A stretch of 64,000 nt of DNA, from assembly GCA_037127255.1 (NCBI GenBank), contig JBANSL010000018.1:10327175-10391174 (forward strand), in the 5' to 3' direction. This DNA is from Persicaria tinctoria. Lineage: Eukaryota > Streptophyta > Magnoliopsida > Caryophyllales > Polygonaceae. The translations under genes and the position numbers were made by a program. Of the stretch, positions 32,687 to 43,542 are shown piece after piece. The notes beneath the pieces are model-generated. The model did not search any database and had not been told where the DNA came from. It saw only the letters and a list, made by a program, of their open reading frames with translations. Position 1 is the stretch's first letter; every line of letters begins with the position of its first letter.

Positions 32687-33983
32687 CTATAGATGGCTTG
32701 GTATGAGGGTCGGTTTGGGCATTGTAAGCCTCGTTTTTCAACTTTTCCAGCTCTGTCTTGAAATACACTTTGCGGATTCCTCGTTCGTCGGATTGATGTA
32801 TATGAATATGGGTTAGAAAGATCTTTTTGAGGACTACGACTCTCATGAAGATGTCAAAGCTTGATTCAAAGTTTTAAATGCCGAAAATTAGGGATTTCTC
32901 CTTACTTCAACACTTTTGTTCTTCCTTAGCTTCTCCAATGACTTTTACTTTTCGTTAAGCTCCAAAATGCATCCAATATCTTCCAAAATAGCTCCAAAAC
33001 CTATAAAACACCATCAAAGTTTGTGTAAACCTCCATATCTTGCATAATACGCAAATCTACTCAAAACACACATCCCAACACAAAATCTAACAAAAGGACT
33101 CAAATTATTGTTTGGGATGGGTATATAGATATAGGCTATGGGTATAGAAGGCCCAATATCTATATACCCTGTTTGGTATATTTATCCAAATCAGTATATG
33201 GATATCAATCCTATATCTCCCATATACTAATTCTACTGTTTTCTCCCTTTTGGATATCGGGCAAAATTGGGCGGTATAGGAGTGGCGTTACTTCTCTTTC
33301 TCCTCCTCCTTCTTATGTTCGATTGCATCTGTTCTTCTCTTCGCCTTTGATTTTTGTTCGAATTAGGGTTGTTCGATTACATCTCTTCTTCGGTTTGCCA
33401 TTGCATTCGATTTCTGTTCGAATTAGGGCTGCTGTATGAAAATTTCTAGATGAATTAGGCTTCTGTTCGAAACTAACATGCCTTCAAATTTTGCTTTTGT
33501 TCGAATTAGGGCTTTCTGTGCAACTTTTTCTTCAGTTCAAAACTTCAGGATCGTCATTGTTGCTGTTCGAATTTTGCTTCGGTTCGAATTAGGGCTTTCT
33601 GTATGAATTATTGCTGTTGTTGGAATTTTTTTCCCTAATTAGGGCATTCTGTTCGAATTGTTGCTGTTGTATGAATTGTTGGAATTCTGTTGGAATTGTT
33701 GGAATTATTGCTGTTGTATGAATTATTTCTGTCCGGATTTACACCAATTGCTCTTGAATTAGGATTGTAATCGAATTAAGGTTTGAAAATTAGGGTTCAA
33801 AGATTAGGGATTCCCTAATTTTTATTACATTTTTTTTAATTCTGATATCTATATATCCTTACCAAACAACAGATATAAGATATAGATATCAATCTCATAC
33901 CCATACTGATGAAACCCGTTTTTTCAGAATCCCGTGTCGGCGGGTTCCGGGATCAAGTTGAACGCGGGCAAGTTCAGACGATC

Positions 33984-35515
33984 AGATGCCCGACGCGGAG
34001 CAAGCTACCAGCGTCTTGGGACTTAGAGTATTTCGGAAGCTCAATGCGTCCACCGGATGTCCGACGCGGAGCGAGCTCCAGCGTCACAGGACTCCAAGTA
34101 TAGTCTAGGAGCTCAATGCGTCCACCGGATGTCCGACGCGGAGCAAGATCCAGCGTCATAGGACTCCAAGTATAGTCCGAGAGCTCAATGCGTCCACCGG
34201 ATGTCCGACGCGGAGCAAGCTCCAGCGTCATAGGACTCCAAGTATAGTCCGGGAGCTCAATGCGTCCACCGGATGTCCGACGCGGAGCAAGCCCCAGCGT
34301 CATAGGACTCCAAGTATAGTCGGGGAGCTCAATGCGTCCACCGAATGTCCGACACGGAGCAAGCTCCAGCGTCATAGGACTCAAGTATAGTCCGGGAGCT
34401 CAATGCGTCCACCGGATGTCCGACGCGGAGCAAGCTCCAGCGTAATAAGACTCCAAGTATAGTCCGGGAGCTCAATGCGTCCACCGGATGTCCGACGCGG
34501 AGCAAGCTCCAGCGTCATAGGACTTTAAGTATAGTCTGGGAGCTCAATGCGTCCACCGGATGTCCGACGCGGAGCAAGCTTTAGCGTCATAGGACTTTAA
34601 GTATAGTCCGGGAGCTCAATGCGTCCACCGGATGTCCGACGCGAAGCAAGCTCCTACGTCATAGGACTCCAAGTATAGTCCGGGAGCTCAATGCGTCCCC
34701 CGGATGTCCGACACGGAGCAAGCTCCAGCGTCCTAGGACTCCAAGTATAGTCCGGGAGCTCAATGCGTCCACCGGATGTCCGATGCGGAGCAAGCTCCAG
34801 CGTCATAAGACTCCAAGTATAGTCCGGGAGCTCAATGCGTCCACCGGATGTCCGACGCGGAGCAAGCTCCAACGTCATAGGACTCCAAGTATAGTCCGGG
34901 AGCTCAATGCGTCCACCGGATGTCCGACGCGGAGCAAGCTCCAGCGTCATAGGACTCCAAGTATAGCCCGGGAGCTCAATGCGTCCACCGGATGTCCGAC
35001 GCGGAGCAAGCTCCAGCGTCATAGGACTCCAAGTATAGTCCGGGAGCTCAATGCGTCCACCGGATGTCCGACGCGGAGCAAGCTCCTGCGTCATAGGACT
35101 ACAAGTATAGTCCGGGAGCTCAATGCGTCCACCGGATGTCCGACGCGGAGCAAGCTCCAGCGTCATAGGACTACAAGTATAGTCTGGGAGCTTAATGCGT
35201 CCACCGGATGTCCGAAGCGGAGCAAGCTCCAGCGTCCTAGGACTCCAAGTATAGTCCGGGAGCTCAATGCGTCCACCGGATGTCCGACTCGGAGCAAGCT
35301 CCAACGTCATAGGACTCCAAGTATAGTCCGGGAGCTCAATGCGTCCACCGGAATTCCGACGCGGAGCAAGCTCCAACGTCATAGGACTCCAAGTATAGTC
35401 CGGGAGCTCAATGCGTCCACCGGATGTCCGACGCGGAGCAAGCTCCAGCGTCATAGGACTCCAAGTATAGTCCGGGAGCTCAATGCGTCCACCGGATGTC
35501 CGACGCGGAGCAAGA
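33984..35515. repeat. Tandem array, about 21 copies of a 72-bp unit
   Basis: The unit contains AGTCCGGGAGCTCAATGCGT, CCACCGGATGTCCGACGCGG and AGCAAGCTCCAGCGTCATAG, and repeats every 72 bp with few changes. Since 72 is 24 codons, both strands stay open for long distances. Minus gives repeats of PDYTWSPMTLELAPRRTSGG plus four residues (34654-35592). Plus gives RSKLQRHRTPSIVRELNAST plus four (34783-35538). A small deletion near 34380 breaks both. The frames follow from the period and the lack of stops in the unit; I do not call a protein. Confidence 0.95.
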
Positions 35516-36133
35516 TCACACGTCCTTTGTCTTGGTAGGATATGTGTGGAGGGACCCAATTGTTTCATGACCGCGGATAGTGCGGGTTGCACGGCTTTTT
35601 GCGCAACTGCCCGACATTATTACGTGCAGATCCGTGCAGTCACTCGAGGGCTCTTTCTCTTATAATGTATGAATGGTTGATGCATATACCCCCTGCATTG
35701 GTTAGCTACTCCCTCTCTATGTTCACAAATCGGTGAATCTACCGGCTCTCAAGGCTAAACCTCTTTTTAACGCAAGGCGGTATATTAATTTTTTTCCTTA
35801 TGATAGCCATGTGATATATGTGTCTTTGGAGTAAATATTTATGGAGGATAAATAAATCTTCCTTTACACCCTATGACCTTGAACTCATAATAGCACACAT
35901 GCATCCAACCATTTTAATAGTAATGGGGCACATCATTAAAATAAATATTTTAATAACAACCCACAAACCACAAGCAATTAATAATGCATGCATCCTTCAA
36001 CCTAACTAACATATACTAGGTTGATTATTCGATCAAGATGGTGGACGAATTCAATCCGATCGAAATAAAAGTAGGCGAAATATTTGAACACAAATTACCT
36101 CTTAGCGTGAGGAGTTCCCACGGACGGCGCCAG

Positions 36134-36747
36134 TGATGAAACCCGTTTTTTCAGAATCCCATGTCGGCGGGTTCCGGGATCAAGTTGAACGCGGGCGAGC
36201 TCAGACGATCGGGCTTACCTGAGACGCACGACGAGATTACCGTCGGCGTACCCAAACCTGTGCCGATCCGAGCTCAAGCCACTCGCGGACAACTGTCCTC
36301 CCTACAAGGCTCCATCAAGTGTCGGTCTAGCCGAGACTAATCCCGCTTGAGAAGGGGGGCTCATGGCCAGGGAATCCGGCCTAAGCCTTATGCGATTCCA
36401 GTTTTCGACCCTTGCCAATGATGCCACGCCTTCTTATTTATAGTACAAGCACTCCTTCATGCAAGCTCACTCGTCGCCAAGTGTCACATGCCTCGTGACA
36501 TGTGGGAGGGAGGCATGGATGCCAAGTGTCACATGCCTCGTGACATGTGGGAGGGAGGCATGGAAACCAAGTGTCCCGGCATGCATGTGAGAGTCGTGGA
36601 CGGTTTATCGTCCGCGTACGTCCTGAGTTTCTATACTGACTTGCTTTCTCCTATTTTTCATGTTTATAAGGTTCTATTTATATAGCGGGGGACCTTATTT
36701 ATTTATGATATTTGTTAATATCATTATTTATATTTCGGGCATCATCA
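36134..36747 (-). repeat. Complete LTR of the satellite-carrying element
   Basis: A 614-bp LTR with TG…CA ends. On the minus strand a TATA box, CTATAAATAAG, lies at 36434-36444. A 45-bp unit starting GCCAAGTGTCACATGCCTCG is repeated 2.3 times at about 36476-36575. Confidence 0.8.
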
Positions 36748-36825
36748 CATACCCAATACCGATAGCTTGATATCTATATCTCATACCCATAGTCTATATC
36801 CTATATCTATATACCCTTTCCAAAC

Positions 36826-37525
36826 GGGCCCTAAAATGCATAGAAAAATATGACTAAAAACATGCATATCAGTTTGTAAATTTTTTTGGGGATTTTTGTG
36901 TTTATGGTGATTGAATCACTGAAATTGAAACAAAATCAACAATTAAATTGGATATAGACGACTACATTGATTGGCGTACTAACTCGTGATACCATTTGAT
37001 GGCGAATCTCATGCCTAAGGGTGTCCGATCGCTTCGAACAGGTAGTCGAATTAGATATGTGGAAGAACTCAAATCTCACGAATCCTCCTTTAAACCGACG
37101 AGGTCTCAATCTGCTTGATTCTCACAAACAAATCAATCACCCAACGTCGCTTCTCACCGTTCTTAGTTTCTTGGAATCTCACGAAGAAGATGAACGCTTC
37201 TCATGTCCATTAGGATTTCTCAAAGAAACTTATTTTTTTAATCCTAGGTAATTATCCCATTAGTTTGTGACTCTAAAAATACATAAAAATAAAAGGAATA
37301 ACATAATGTTCGACACATTTTATTAAAAAAAAGGCTCAAAATCCCGAGATTCTATGAACTACAAGTGTCACGAACCCCAGGACTTCCATGACTTCCCACT
37401 CATATCAATGGGGTTCGATAATGGCGATTTCATATTTCATAGAGTTGGTTTTACTATTGAAAAGGGGATTGAGCTCAGTTTGTTACGAAGCTTCCAACTA
37501 ACGTTATGTAAGCCATTTTTATTAT

Positions 37526-37573
<48 letters not shown>

Positions 37574-38600
37574 CTATAAAATCATTTTTCTTATGATTAA
37601 AAAATGCTAAAGATTCTACTAGGGCAAAAAAAAATCTTAATTAAGATAGGTTTAGATTTATTAGTGGTATAGATTTTTCTTGGGAATTTTCTAATGTGTG
37701 GTCATTGGTACACATTAGAAAAATCGACTTTAGCCTGCCTTGTAGACTCTAGTGGCCTTGGGTTTGCTCATGAACCCACAGGTCCTGGATTCAAGGCGTG
37801 GCATTTACCTCCCCAACAAAATTGAAGGAGGGAGAGAGAAGAAGAAAAATCGACTTTATTTATATATTAAATTTCTTAATTACTGATTTTATATAAGTGA
37901 AAAAAAAAACTTGTGTTGCACATGATCTGAATAGTTAAAAAAAATCTTGTGTTACACATGATCTGAATAGTTTAGTTTGAGATAATTTTATATAAGTGAA
38001 AAAAAAAAAACTTGTGTTACACATTATCTCAATAGTTTTAGATTTTTCCCCTCAAAAAAAAAATAGTTTTAGATTTATTTCACATATATACATTAGTTTG
38101 AGATAATTTTGTATAAGTGAAATAAAATAAATCTATTGAGATAATTTCCAACACAAGGACTTAATACATGGAATGCATAGAGAAAAAAATTCCAGGTCAA
38201 ACAAAAATTAAGAGGTGGGCAAAGTAGACCACTTCTCAAGTCAATTGTTAAAAAGGAGAGGCCACAGCCCAGCAAAGAGCACACCGTCACTCCGTCACCG
38301 AGTGGTTGATACACCATACCACGTGGCATGCTTACCAGGACGGCCATGTCCACGCTGTTTAACGCTCTACTTTTTCTTTTTTTTCTTTTTAACCAGGTAA
38401 TAATCCGGGTGAAATAATTCTATCTGATAACCTCCTTACGGATGAGGTTTTGAAGACATGTATCAATGTAAATGTCGAAGTCTGTGGTAGAGCAATAAAG
38501 GTGTTCAACCTTATCAACCACTCTGTTGCCATTTCGGGGCACATGATAGAAATAAACTTCTCTCACCCTCGACAGTAAGGTTTAACGCTCTACCTCATTT
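36826..38600. other. Repeat-rich intergenic DNA, no gene recognised
   Basis: Contains LTR-like phrases near 36832-36869 (AATATGACTAAAAACATGCA) and a PBS-like TGGTATCACGAG on the minus strand near 36987-36998. There is a TAA microsatellite (37526-37573). About three tandem copies of a 45-80-bp unit with ATAAGTGAAAAAAAA and CTTGTGTTACACATGATCTG follow (about 37890-38130). No convincing coding sequence. Confidence 0.55.
37526..37573. repeat. (TAA)n microsatellite, about 16 units
   Basis: An uninterrupted TAA run. Confidence 0.95.
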
Positions 38601-38619
38601 CTCATTTTCTCTTCAACCA

Positions 38620-38836
38620 AATATTTTATTTACTGTTAACGCACGTTTTTTATAATAATAAAAATTATATAAATATTAACGTCGTAACAATTATTTTAAA
38701 ATAATTTTAAAAGTAACTACTAATAAGTATGGAATTGTTAAAAAATAAGTTATAAAAATGAATATTTAATATAGTTTTTATTACATTGAAAAGCGTACTT
38801 GAATAGAAACGGTATGTTTTGCCTAACGGTGAGGGT
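38620..38836. mobile_element. Decayed Stowaway MITE
   Basis: Arms TTTACTGTTAACGCACGTTT and …AAAAGCGTACTTGAATAG with the ATAGTTTTTAT core resemble the copies at 55021 and 17268, with worn ends. Confidence 0.5.
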
Positions 38837-38869
38837 GTAATTTTCAACGAATTGACCCAACGGGTCAAA

Positions 38870-39055
38870 ATTAGAGCTTTTTAAACACTTTTTTTTAGAA
38901 TATTATTAAAATTAATTTATATCATTAATATGTCAAATTAAATTAAATAATAATATAATAATTAAATTTGTAAATATTATATATATATAACAAAAAAAAT
39001 TCTTTGAAATTTTTTTAGCCCCTTCCTAGAAAAATTATCGGATCCGCCACTGAAA
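38870..39055. mobile_element. hAT-like right end
   Basis: Ends TTATCGGATCCGCCACTG after AGCCCCTTCCTAGAAAAATT, the common right terminus of small plant hAT elements. The left end was not found. Confidence 0.4.
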
Positions 39056-40330
39056 ACGAGAATACGAAGTTTCAATTAGTAGGCCAAAGTTTCAAGAAGA
39101 CTAGCCACTTTATTCGTCACCCGATTAATATTCCAAAAAATATCACAACAGCACACCATCTCAAATATGGGTTTAGCTCAACTGATAACAGGAGTGACAT
39201 TTAGAACAAGAGATCCGCAATGAGCATTCATCCCGACTTCGGTGGTCGCCTCTTCGGGCCGGGGTGAGGGGCATCTACAGTGAGCGATTTCACCTTTTAG
39301 AAGAAACATGGCATTGTAGATCGATCACCAGACCTTTTCACTGGTCATTGATGTCGGGGATAATAATTGTCACCTTCAACTCCAATACGCTGCAAACCCT
39401 ACTCCTTTCCCGAGATGAAGTCCAAGGGCCTCACCCCAAAATTTTGGTAAAGAACAAGCAAAGATACATTCATGAATCACAAATTAACCCCACAAAGGGG
39501 GGATTCCATATGATTTTATTTTTTTCCACTTTCTGGGTTAGGCTCTGTTTTTTGTCCTTGGGTTCCATGTATTTGGTCCAAGTGTTGGATGATCTACAAT
39601 GGTTATTTTGGTTTTTTGCATTGGAAAAGCCTATATTGCTTGTAAGAGAAACATCTAAAATAACGCAACATTTGCTTAGACGCATCCAACTCCACCTTTC
39701 CCTCTCCTTCAAATCTCAATCACCCCTTTAATTGCGTAGCAATTAGATATGGAGTCGATCCTAATACCAGCAAAAGCATTCAAATCCATTAATTAAGTAT
39801 AACTAATTAATCCTCTTAGGCTCTTACATACAAAAAGTCGTCCTTTTGAGTTTCAACAAGGCAAAAAAAACCGCCAGCTGGTGATCGATCGACCCCCGCC
39901 CTTTTGGTATTGCAATTGTATTTGGAATCGCAATTCCTTTTTCCTTTTCAATTTTGTTTGCGTTCATACTCTGGACTTCGATTACGCGTCAGCTTCAACT
40001 CTCCGCGTGTTACGTGTACGTGTGTGCCTCCACTGATCATGACTTTCGCCCGTAGCTTACCGTTTCTTTGTCCAAATTGGATTTGATTAACCAACCCCAA
40101 TTTACCAGTCCCCTGTTTCAGTTTCAATTTCAGTTTCGCAGCAATCGGAAAGGGGATTTCAATGAAAGAATCAATTGAATTGCATATATTATTTGAATTT
40201 TGAATCTCCAATTTACTCAATTATCAATCTCTGCAACAATATTATAGAATTTCACAACCATTTACATACACAGGCAAGAAAAAATGAAGCAATTAATCGA
40301 AGAACTAGCTAGCTCCTGAGGTCTGGGATT
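39056..40330. other. Intergenic DNA downstream of the ZAT gene
   Basis: A tRNA/SINE-like head (GTTTAGCTCAACTGATAAC) lies near 39170. A 155-codon open stretch at 39264-39731 has no family resemblance and I do not call it a gene. The 3' UTR of the ZAT gene should lie within the last few hundred bases. Confidence 0.45.
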
Positions 40331-40337
40331 TAGGGTT

Positions 40338-41132
40338 TCAATATTGGAGCATCAATCGGGGCTTCTTCAGGGGATGGGGGCTCTCCACCTCCTCTTCGCC
40401 GTAGTGTTGACTTTTCCTGACCAAGTCAACGCCGAAGGGCGGGGTGAAGTCGGGCAGGGCGGGCAGGTTGAGGTCGAAGCCGCGGTGGGTGACAGTGGAG
40501 CCCACGCCTTCGGAGGTGGCGCTAGCGGTCTTGCTCTTGGCGGCGGCGCCGATGACGCCTTCGTAGTGGCAGCGCTTGTGGCCGCCGAGCGCCTGTCCGG
40601 TGGGGAAGACCTTGTGGCAGATCGTGCACTCGTGAATCTTCCCGCCGGAGCTGCTGCTAATCACGGCGCCCGCCGAGGAGACGGAGGCCGACTTGTCGTT
40701 GTTTTCGGAGTTGGAGGGGCCGTTCTTGCGGTGGCTCGCCTTGTGGCCGCCTAGAGCCTGGAACGACGCGAACGCCTTGCCGCACACGCTACACTTGTAG
40801 CTCGCCTTGGGAGCTTCAGACACGGCGACGGGCAGCGGTGGAGAAACCGAAACCGCCTCTGGCGTCGTTTTCGCCTTGGGCGTAGGTGCGACGCCGCCTC
40901 TGGCGAGCATGATAAGGCAGACGGCGAGGTACTCCTCCTCGGTGAGGTCGGCATCCAGCGGCGGGGATGACGAGGAAGTGGCAGCGGTGGTGGCGAGTTC
41001 GAGGCGGGGGCGCTTTGAGCGCTTCTTCTTGAAGCAGTGGTCGAAGTCGAAGGCGGCGGCGGCGGCGGAATCATCAAGATGGAACGGTGACTGGTGTGCG
41101 GCGGCGGGGGAGGTCAGTGCTTCGAGTGCCAT
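40338..41132 (-). CDS. ZAT10: C1-2i C2H2 zinc-finger transcriptional repressor, ZAT10/STZ type
   Basis: An intronless gene of 264 codons. The protein starts MALEALTSP, as ZAT10 does. A basic B-box (KKKRSKRPR, residues 35-43, likely nuclear localisation) is followed by the L-box [12 protein letters not shown] (65-76). Finger 1 has C114, C117, H130, H134 and finger 2 has C169, C172, H185, H189, both with the plant QALGGH core. The EAR repression motif FDLNLP lies at 219-224, followed by PALPDF. Length and order match the two-finger C1-2i family. Known members repress target genes in the nucleus under drought, salt, cold, light and oxidative stress, usually binding A(G/C)T-type sites. A TATA box lies about 135 bp upstream of the ATG. 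The N-terminal half is Ala/Ser-rich and GC-rich, unlike the AT-rich surroundings. ZAT6 or AZF-type paralogues are the alternative names; family membership is sure. Confidence 0.95.
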   Translation of the reverse strand: MALEALTSPAAAHQSPFHLDDSAAAAAFDFDHCFKKKRSKRPRLELATTAATSSSSPPLDADLTEEEYLAVCLIMLARGGVAPTPKAKTTPEAVSVSPPLPVAVSEAPKASYKCSVCGKAFASFQALGGHKASHRKNGPSNSENNDKSASVSSAGAVISSSSGGKIHECTICHKVFPTGQALGGHKRCHYEGVIGAAAKSKTASATSEGVGSTVTHRGFDLNLPALPDFTPPFGVDLVRKSQHYGEEEVESPHPLKKPRLMLQY

Positions 41133-41267
41133 GTTTTACTTACTCGATTCTTGATTCTTGAAGCTGATGGATCAATTGAATTTGAGAGGAGGGTTTTGAG
41201 TTTGTGGGGGGAGTGGGGAGGAAGATGAGAAATTAGGGATTGTGGAGTGAGTGAAACATAAAGTGGT

Positions 41268-41276
41268 TTATATAGG
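41268..41276 (-). promoter_or_regulatory. TATA box of the ZAT10-type gene
   Basis: The minus strand reads CCTATATAAACC, about 135 bp upstream of the start codon. An mRNA leader of roughly 100 bp would follow. Confidence 0.75.
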
Positions 41277-41329
41277 GAGGGAGGTTTTAATTTGGGGGCG
41301 GTTGGGGTTAGGGATGGGCCTCCGGAAGT

Positions 41330-42280
41330 TGCGTATCTACTGGTACGAAAACCTTTCTATTTTTCCTTTTTCTTCTAATTAAAAAAATAAAGGAAAAAAA
41401 AGAAAGAGTAGTGAAGAAGATGACTAGTAGAAGGCAGGACTGAGGAGAGAGAGTGGACCACGTTCCAATTAAAGACTTTTTATTAAACAAAGGGTATAAT
41501 AGACATTTCAGATAATTAAAAAAAAAAGTGGGGTCAAAAGCCAAAAACACCCATTGAAGGAAGGAAGAAGGTGTTGAAAGGCAAGACCGGAGACTGACTA
41601 TTTCCAAGTCAATCCCCAGAACGCGTCGTTTACAGTTTCCTTTGCTTGGGGAGGGGGTGGAGCAGCCAGTGGCAGTCTATGTAATAACGGAGCGTAGATC
41701 AGGGATAGGAATGGTATAAATTACAAGTTGATCTAGTTGTTAAAATAGATGATATCAGAGAAGCTAACTACAAGTATGAAGTATCCGTGGCCGCCATGAG
41801 CTCTTAGGAGGTTCAGTGCACCTGCTACTTTGTACTTTGTAGTAGTAGTGGCGGTGGTGGGTCGTCCAATATGCAAAGTTGGTTGGCTGAACCGTTTTAT
41901 TTAAACCTAATTAACCAATGTAATTATACGGTGACTATTAATTAAGTGGTCTTAATTGGCAGATAAATTTGCAGTTTCCGGTATGCTTCTTTTTTTGGTA
42001 TAGACTTTTTTATATGTTTGATGCTTTCTCATTCTTATCCATTGAATTCTTATTACAGCTGCTATAGTCCTCCCTAGTACTAGTTTTAAATATGCAAACC
42101 ATTGTTGTACATCATCACTTACGTGGTGGTAGTATACTTGGTAACTTTTGTCATTTATCTCACCCCTTTTTTTTTTTCGCTTTTAGTCGATCCTTTTCGA
42201 TGAATTAGACAATGGCGGATTCTTTCAGATGCCATAAGTGTCCATGGCATAGGTTCATCTTATCGATAACTTCAATTTGA
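41330..42280. other. Upstream DNA of the ZAT10-type gene, no gene seen
   Basis: AT-rich DNA without coding signal on either strand. It should include the distal promoter of the ZAT gene. Confidence 0.5.
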
Positions 42281-42284
42281 TATT

Positions 42285-42786
42285 ATAAGATATCATAGTC
42301 CTCTGATGGTATGGACATGTGCAGAGGAGAGATCCAAGTGCGCGCGTCGATGCGAAGATGTGACAACTTAGCTATCGAAGACATTCGTCTGGACAGAAGG
42401 CGTCCAAAGAAGAGTTGAGGTGAAGTGATTAGACATGACCTGACCGCACTAGGACTCGCTAAGGAGATAATACGCGATAGGATGCAATGGAGGAGTGCTA
42501 TCTGGGTCGACAAACACTAGTCGGGTGCAACGGTTTGCCGTATCATGCCTCTCCCTTCCCTTCTATCACAACCTTCTTACGTGCATTATTTTCATCGTTT
42601 TTCTTTCTATTTAATTTTTGATTTACAGTTTGTAGAATGTGTGTTATCATCTTTCTTTTTTGTCTTGTCATTTGGATCACTAGGAAGCACCCTTTTGAGC
42701 TAGTCGGAACAAGGGTACGGTGTGTACAATTCGACCCTCAAACCCTGCTCTTTACGGAATATACTGGGTTTGTTGTTGTTTTTAAA
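42285..42786 (+). mobile_element. RTE-type LINE, 3' end only
   Basis: The plus strand gives WYGHVQRRDPSARVDAKM, then after a frameshift IEDIRLDRRRPKKS, a stop, GEVIRHDLTALGLAKEIIRD and MQWRSAIWVDKH before the terminal stop. This is the conserved C-terminus of plant RTE LINEs (WFGHV.RR…RGRPKK…W…V..DL..LGL..D.A.DR..WR). The 3' UTR then runs to a tail with ACTGGGTTTGTTGTTG, the usual TTG-rich RTE end. Heavily mutated and dead. Confidence 0.8.
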
Positions 42787-42789
42787 AAA

Positions 42790-43170
42790 TCAAAACGAAT
42801 TTACTATCCACAGTTTGATTCACCTAAAAAAAACTCAAGGCAGTGGCCTGATCCTCGCGTTTAACACACGTGCACATAATAATATAGTCTTCTTCTTCTA
42901 CTTTCTTATTTTAAAAAAAATATATAAAAAAATGGTATATATATAAAGTGTCAAAATATGAAATTGGTCCCTGGTTTTTTTTTTTTTTAATGTGATTTTA
43001 GGGGGGAAAAAATTGAAATCCTTTTTAACGTGTGTTTCCACACAACTCGTAAAGATAAAATATCCACGAGGGTGAATGAATTGAAAACGCATATGGCACT
43101 TGATTTATATGCAGTTAGATTTTGACTTTCAATTAAAATTAAACTACACAGTTTGACAAGCAATACATAA
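42790..43170. other. AT-rich intergenic DNA left of the Copia element
   Basis: No gene or repeat recognised apart from A/T runs. Confidence 0.5.
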
Positions 43171-43175
43171 GTCGA

Positions 43176-43419
43176 TATGGAATATATGATCATAGACATT
43201 TTTAATCATATATAACATAGTGTGGCTAAATTGCTGTAAGGGCAAATCTGTCATTTCACATGTGAAACTGATTTGTAGTACATAGGGGTGGTTTTGGGCG
43301 CCAAATCAGTTAGAGGTTTGCTGTAACAAACTCCCACTTGAGAGCTCAATGGAAGCTCAGATTTATCATCCATGAAATCCAAATTCCACCTGATTTTCGA
43401 TTGATCTCTATTGTTCAAA
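43176..43419 (+). repeat. Copia 5' LTR, 244 bp
   Basis: Begins TATGGAATATATGATCATAG and ends TCTATTGTTCAAA, directly followed by the PBS. A TATATAA stretch at 43208-43214 may serve as TATA box. It differs from the 3' LTR by one A/T and one G/T change, both in the first 45 bp. Confidence 0.95.
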
Positions 43420-43431
43420 TGGTATCAGAGC
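43420..43431 (+). promoter_or_regulatory. Copia primer-binding site (initiator tRNA-Met)
   Basis: TGGTATCAGAGC directly abuts the 5' LTR. It is complementary to the 3' end of plant initiator tRNA-Met, which primes minus-strand DNA synthesis. Confidence 0.9.
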
Positions 43432-43542
43432 AATTCGATCCAGAAATTGAGTTTGATTGATTTTTTTTTTCTGCAATTTGAAGCATAGTAGGTGTTCCGA
43501 CGCCAGATCTGGTTAGCTTGCTGTTGTTTTCGTTGTTGTGCT

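Larger units (their letters stand above)
33902..36752 (-). mobile_element. Non-autonomous LTR element carrying a 72-bp satellite, TSD CATAC
   Basis: A 5-bp TSD, CATAC (33902-33906, 36748-36752), flanks a 2841-bp unit. The right LTR (36134-36747, 614 bp) runs TGATGAAACCCG…GGGCATCATCA. Next to it on the minus strand is the PBS CTGGCGCCGTCCGTGGGAAC (36114-36133). The left LTR keeps only its outer 77 bp (33907-33983, near-identical to the start of the right LTR) before the tandem array begins. No gag or pol is present, so it is a large non-autonomous (LARD-like) or internally deleted Gypsy-type element in minus orientation. Confidence 0.85.
33110..36825. mobile_element. Inverted-repeat DNA element, interrupted by an LTR element
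   Basis: The left end GTTTGGGATGGGTATATAGA and right end (read inward) GTTTGGAAAGGGTATATAGA form a terminal inverted repeat that continues into ATATAGG…CTATGGGTAT. Leaving out 33907-36747 plus one TSD copy, the element is about 870 bp. Its middle (33300-33780) has degenerate repeats of TGTTCGAATTAGGGCT. No transposase; superfamily unclear because no TSD was found. Confidence 0.6.

Noticed and set aside
33984..35515. CRISPR array
   Set aside because: Units are head-to-tail 72-mers without unique spacers, in a plant nuclear context inside an LTR element.
34654..35592. 312-codon minus-strand frame in the 72-bp array as a repeat protein gene
   Set aside because: The frame follows from a 72-bp period without stops, the plus strand is open as well, and no start context, promoter or domain supports it.
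39264..39731. 155-codon plus-strand open frame as a host gene
   Set aside because: No domain, no likeness to a known family and no promoter signal; the minus strand is also partly open and the region is repeat-like.
40344..40754. Plus-strand open frame opposite the zinc-finger gene
   Set aside because: Shadow of the GC-rich ZAT10-type coding sequence on the other strand.
43492..43542. GTG at 43492 as the start of the Copia polyprotein
   Set aside because: Plant nuclear genes start at ATG; the ATG at 43543 begins a typical Gag N-terminus.
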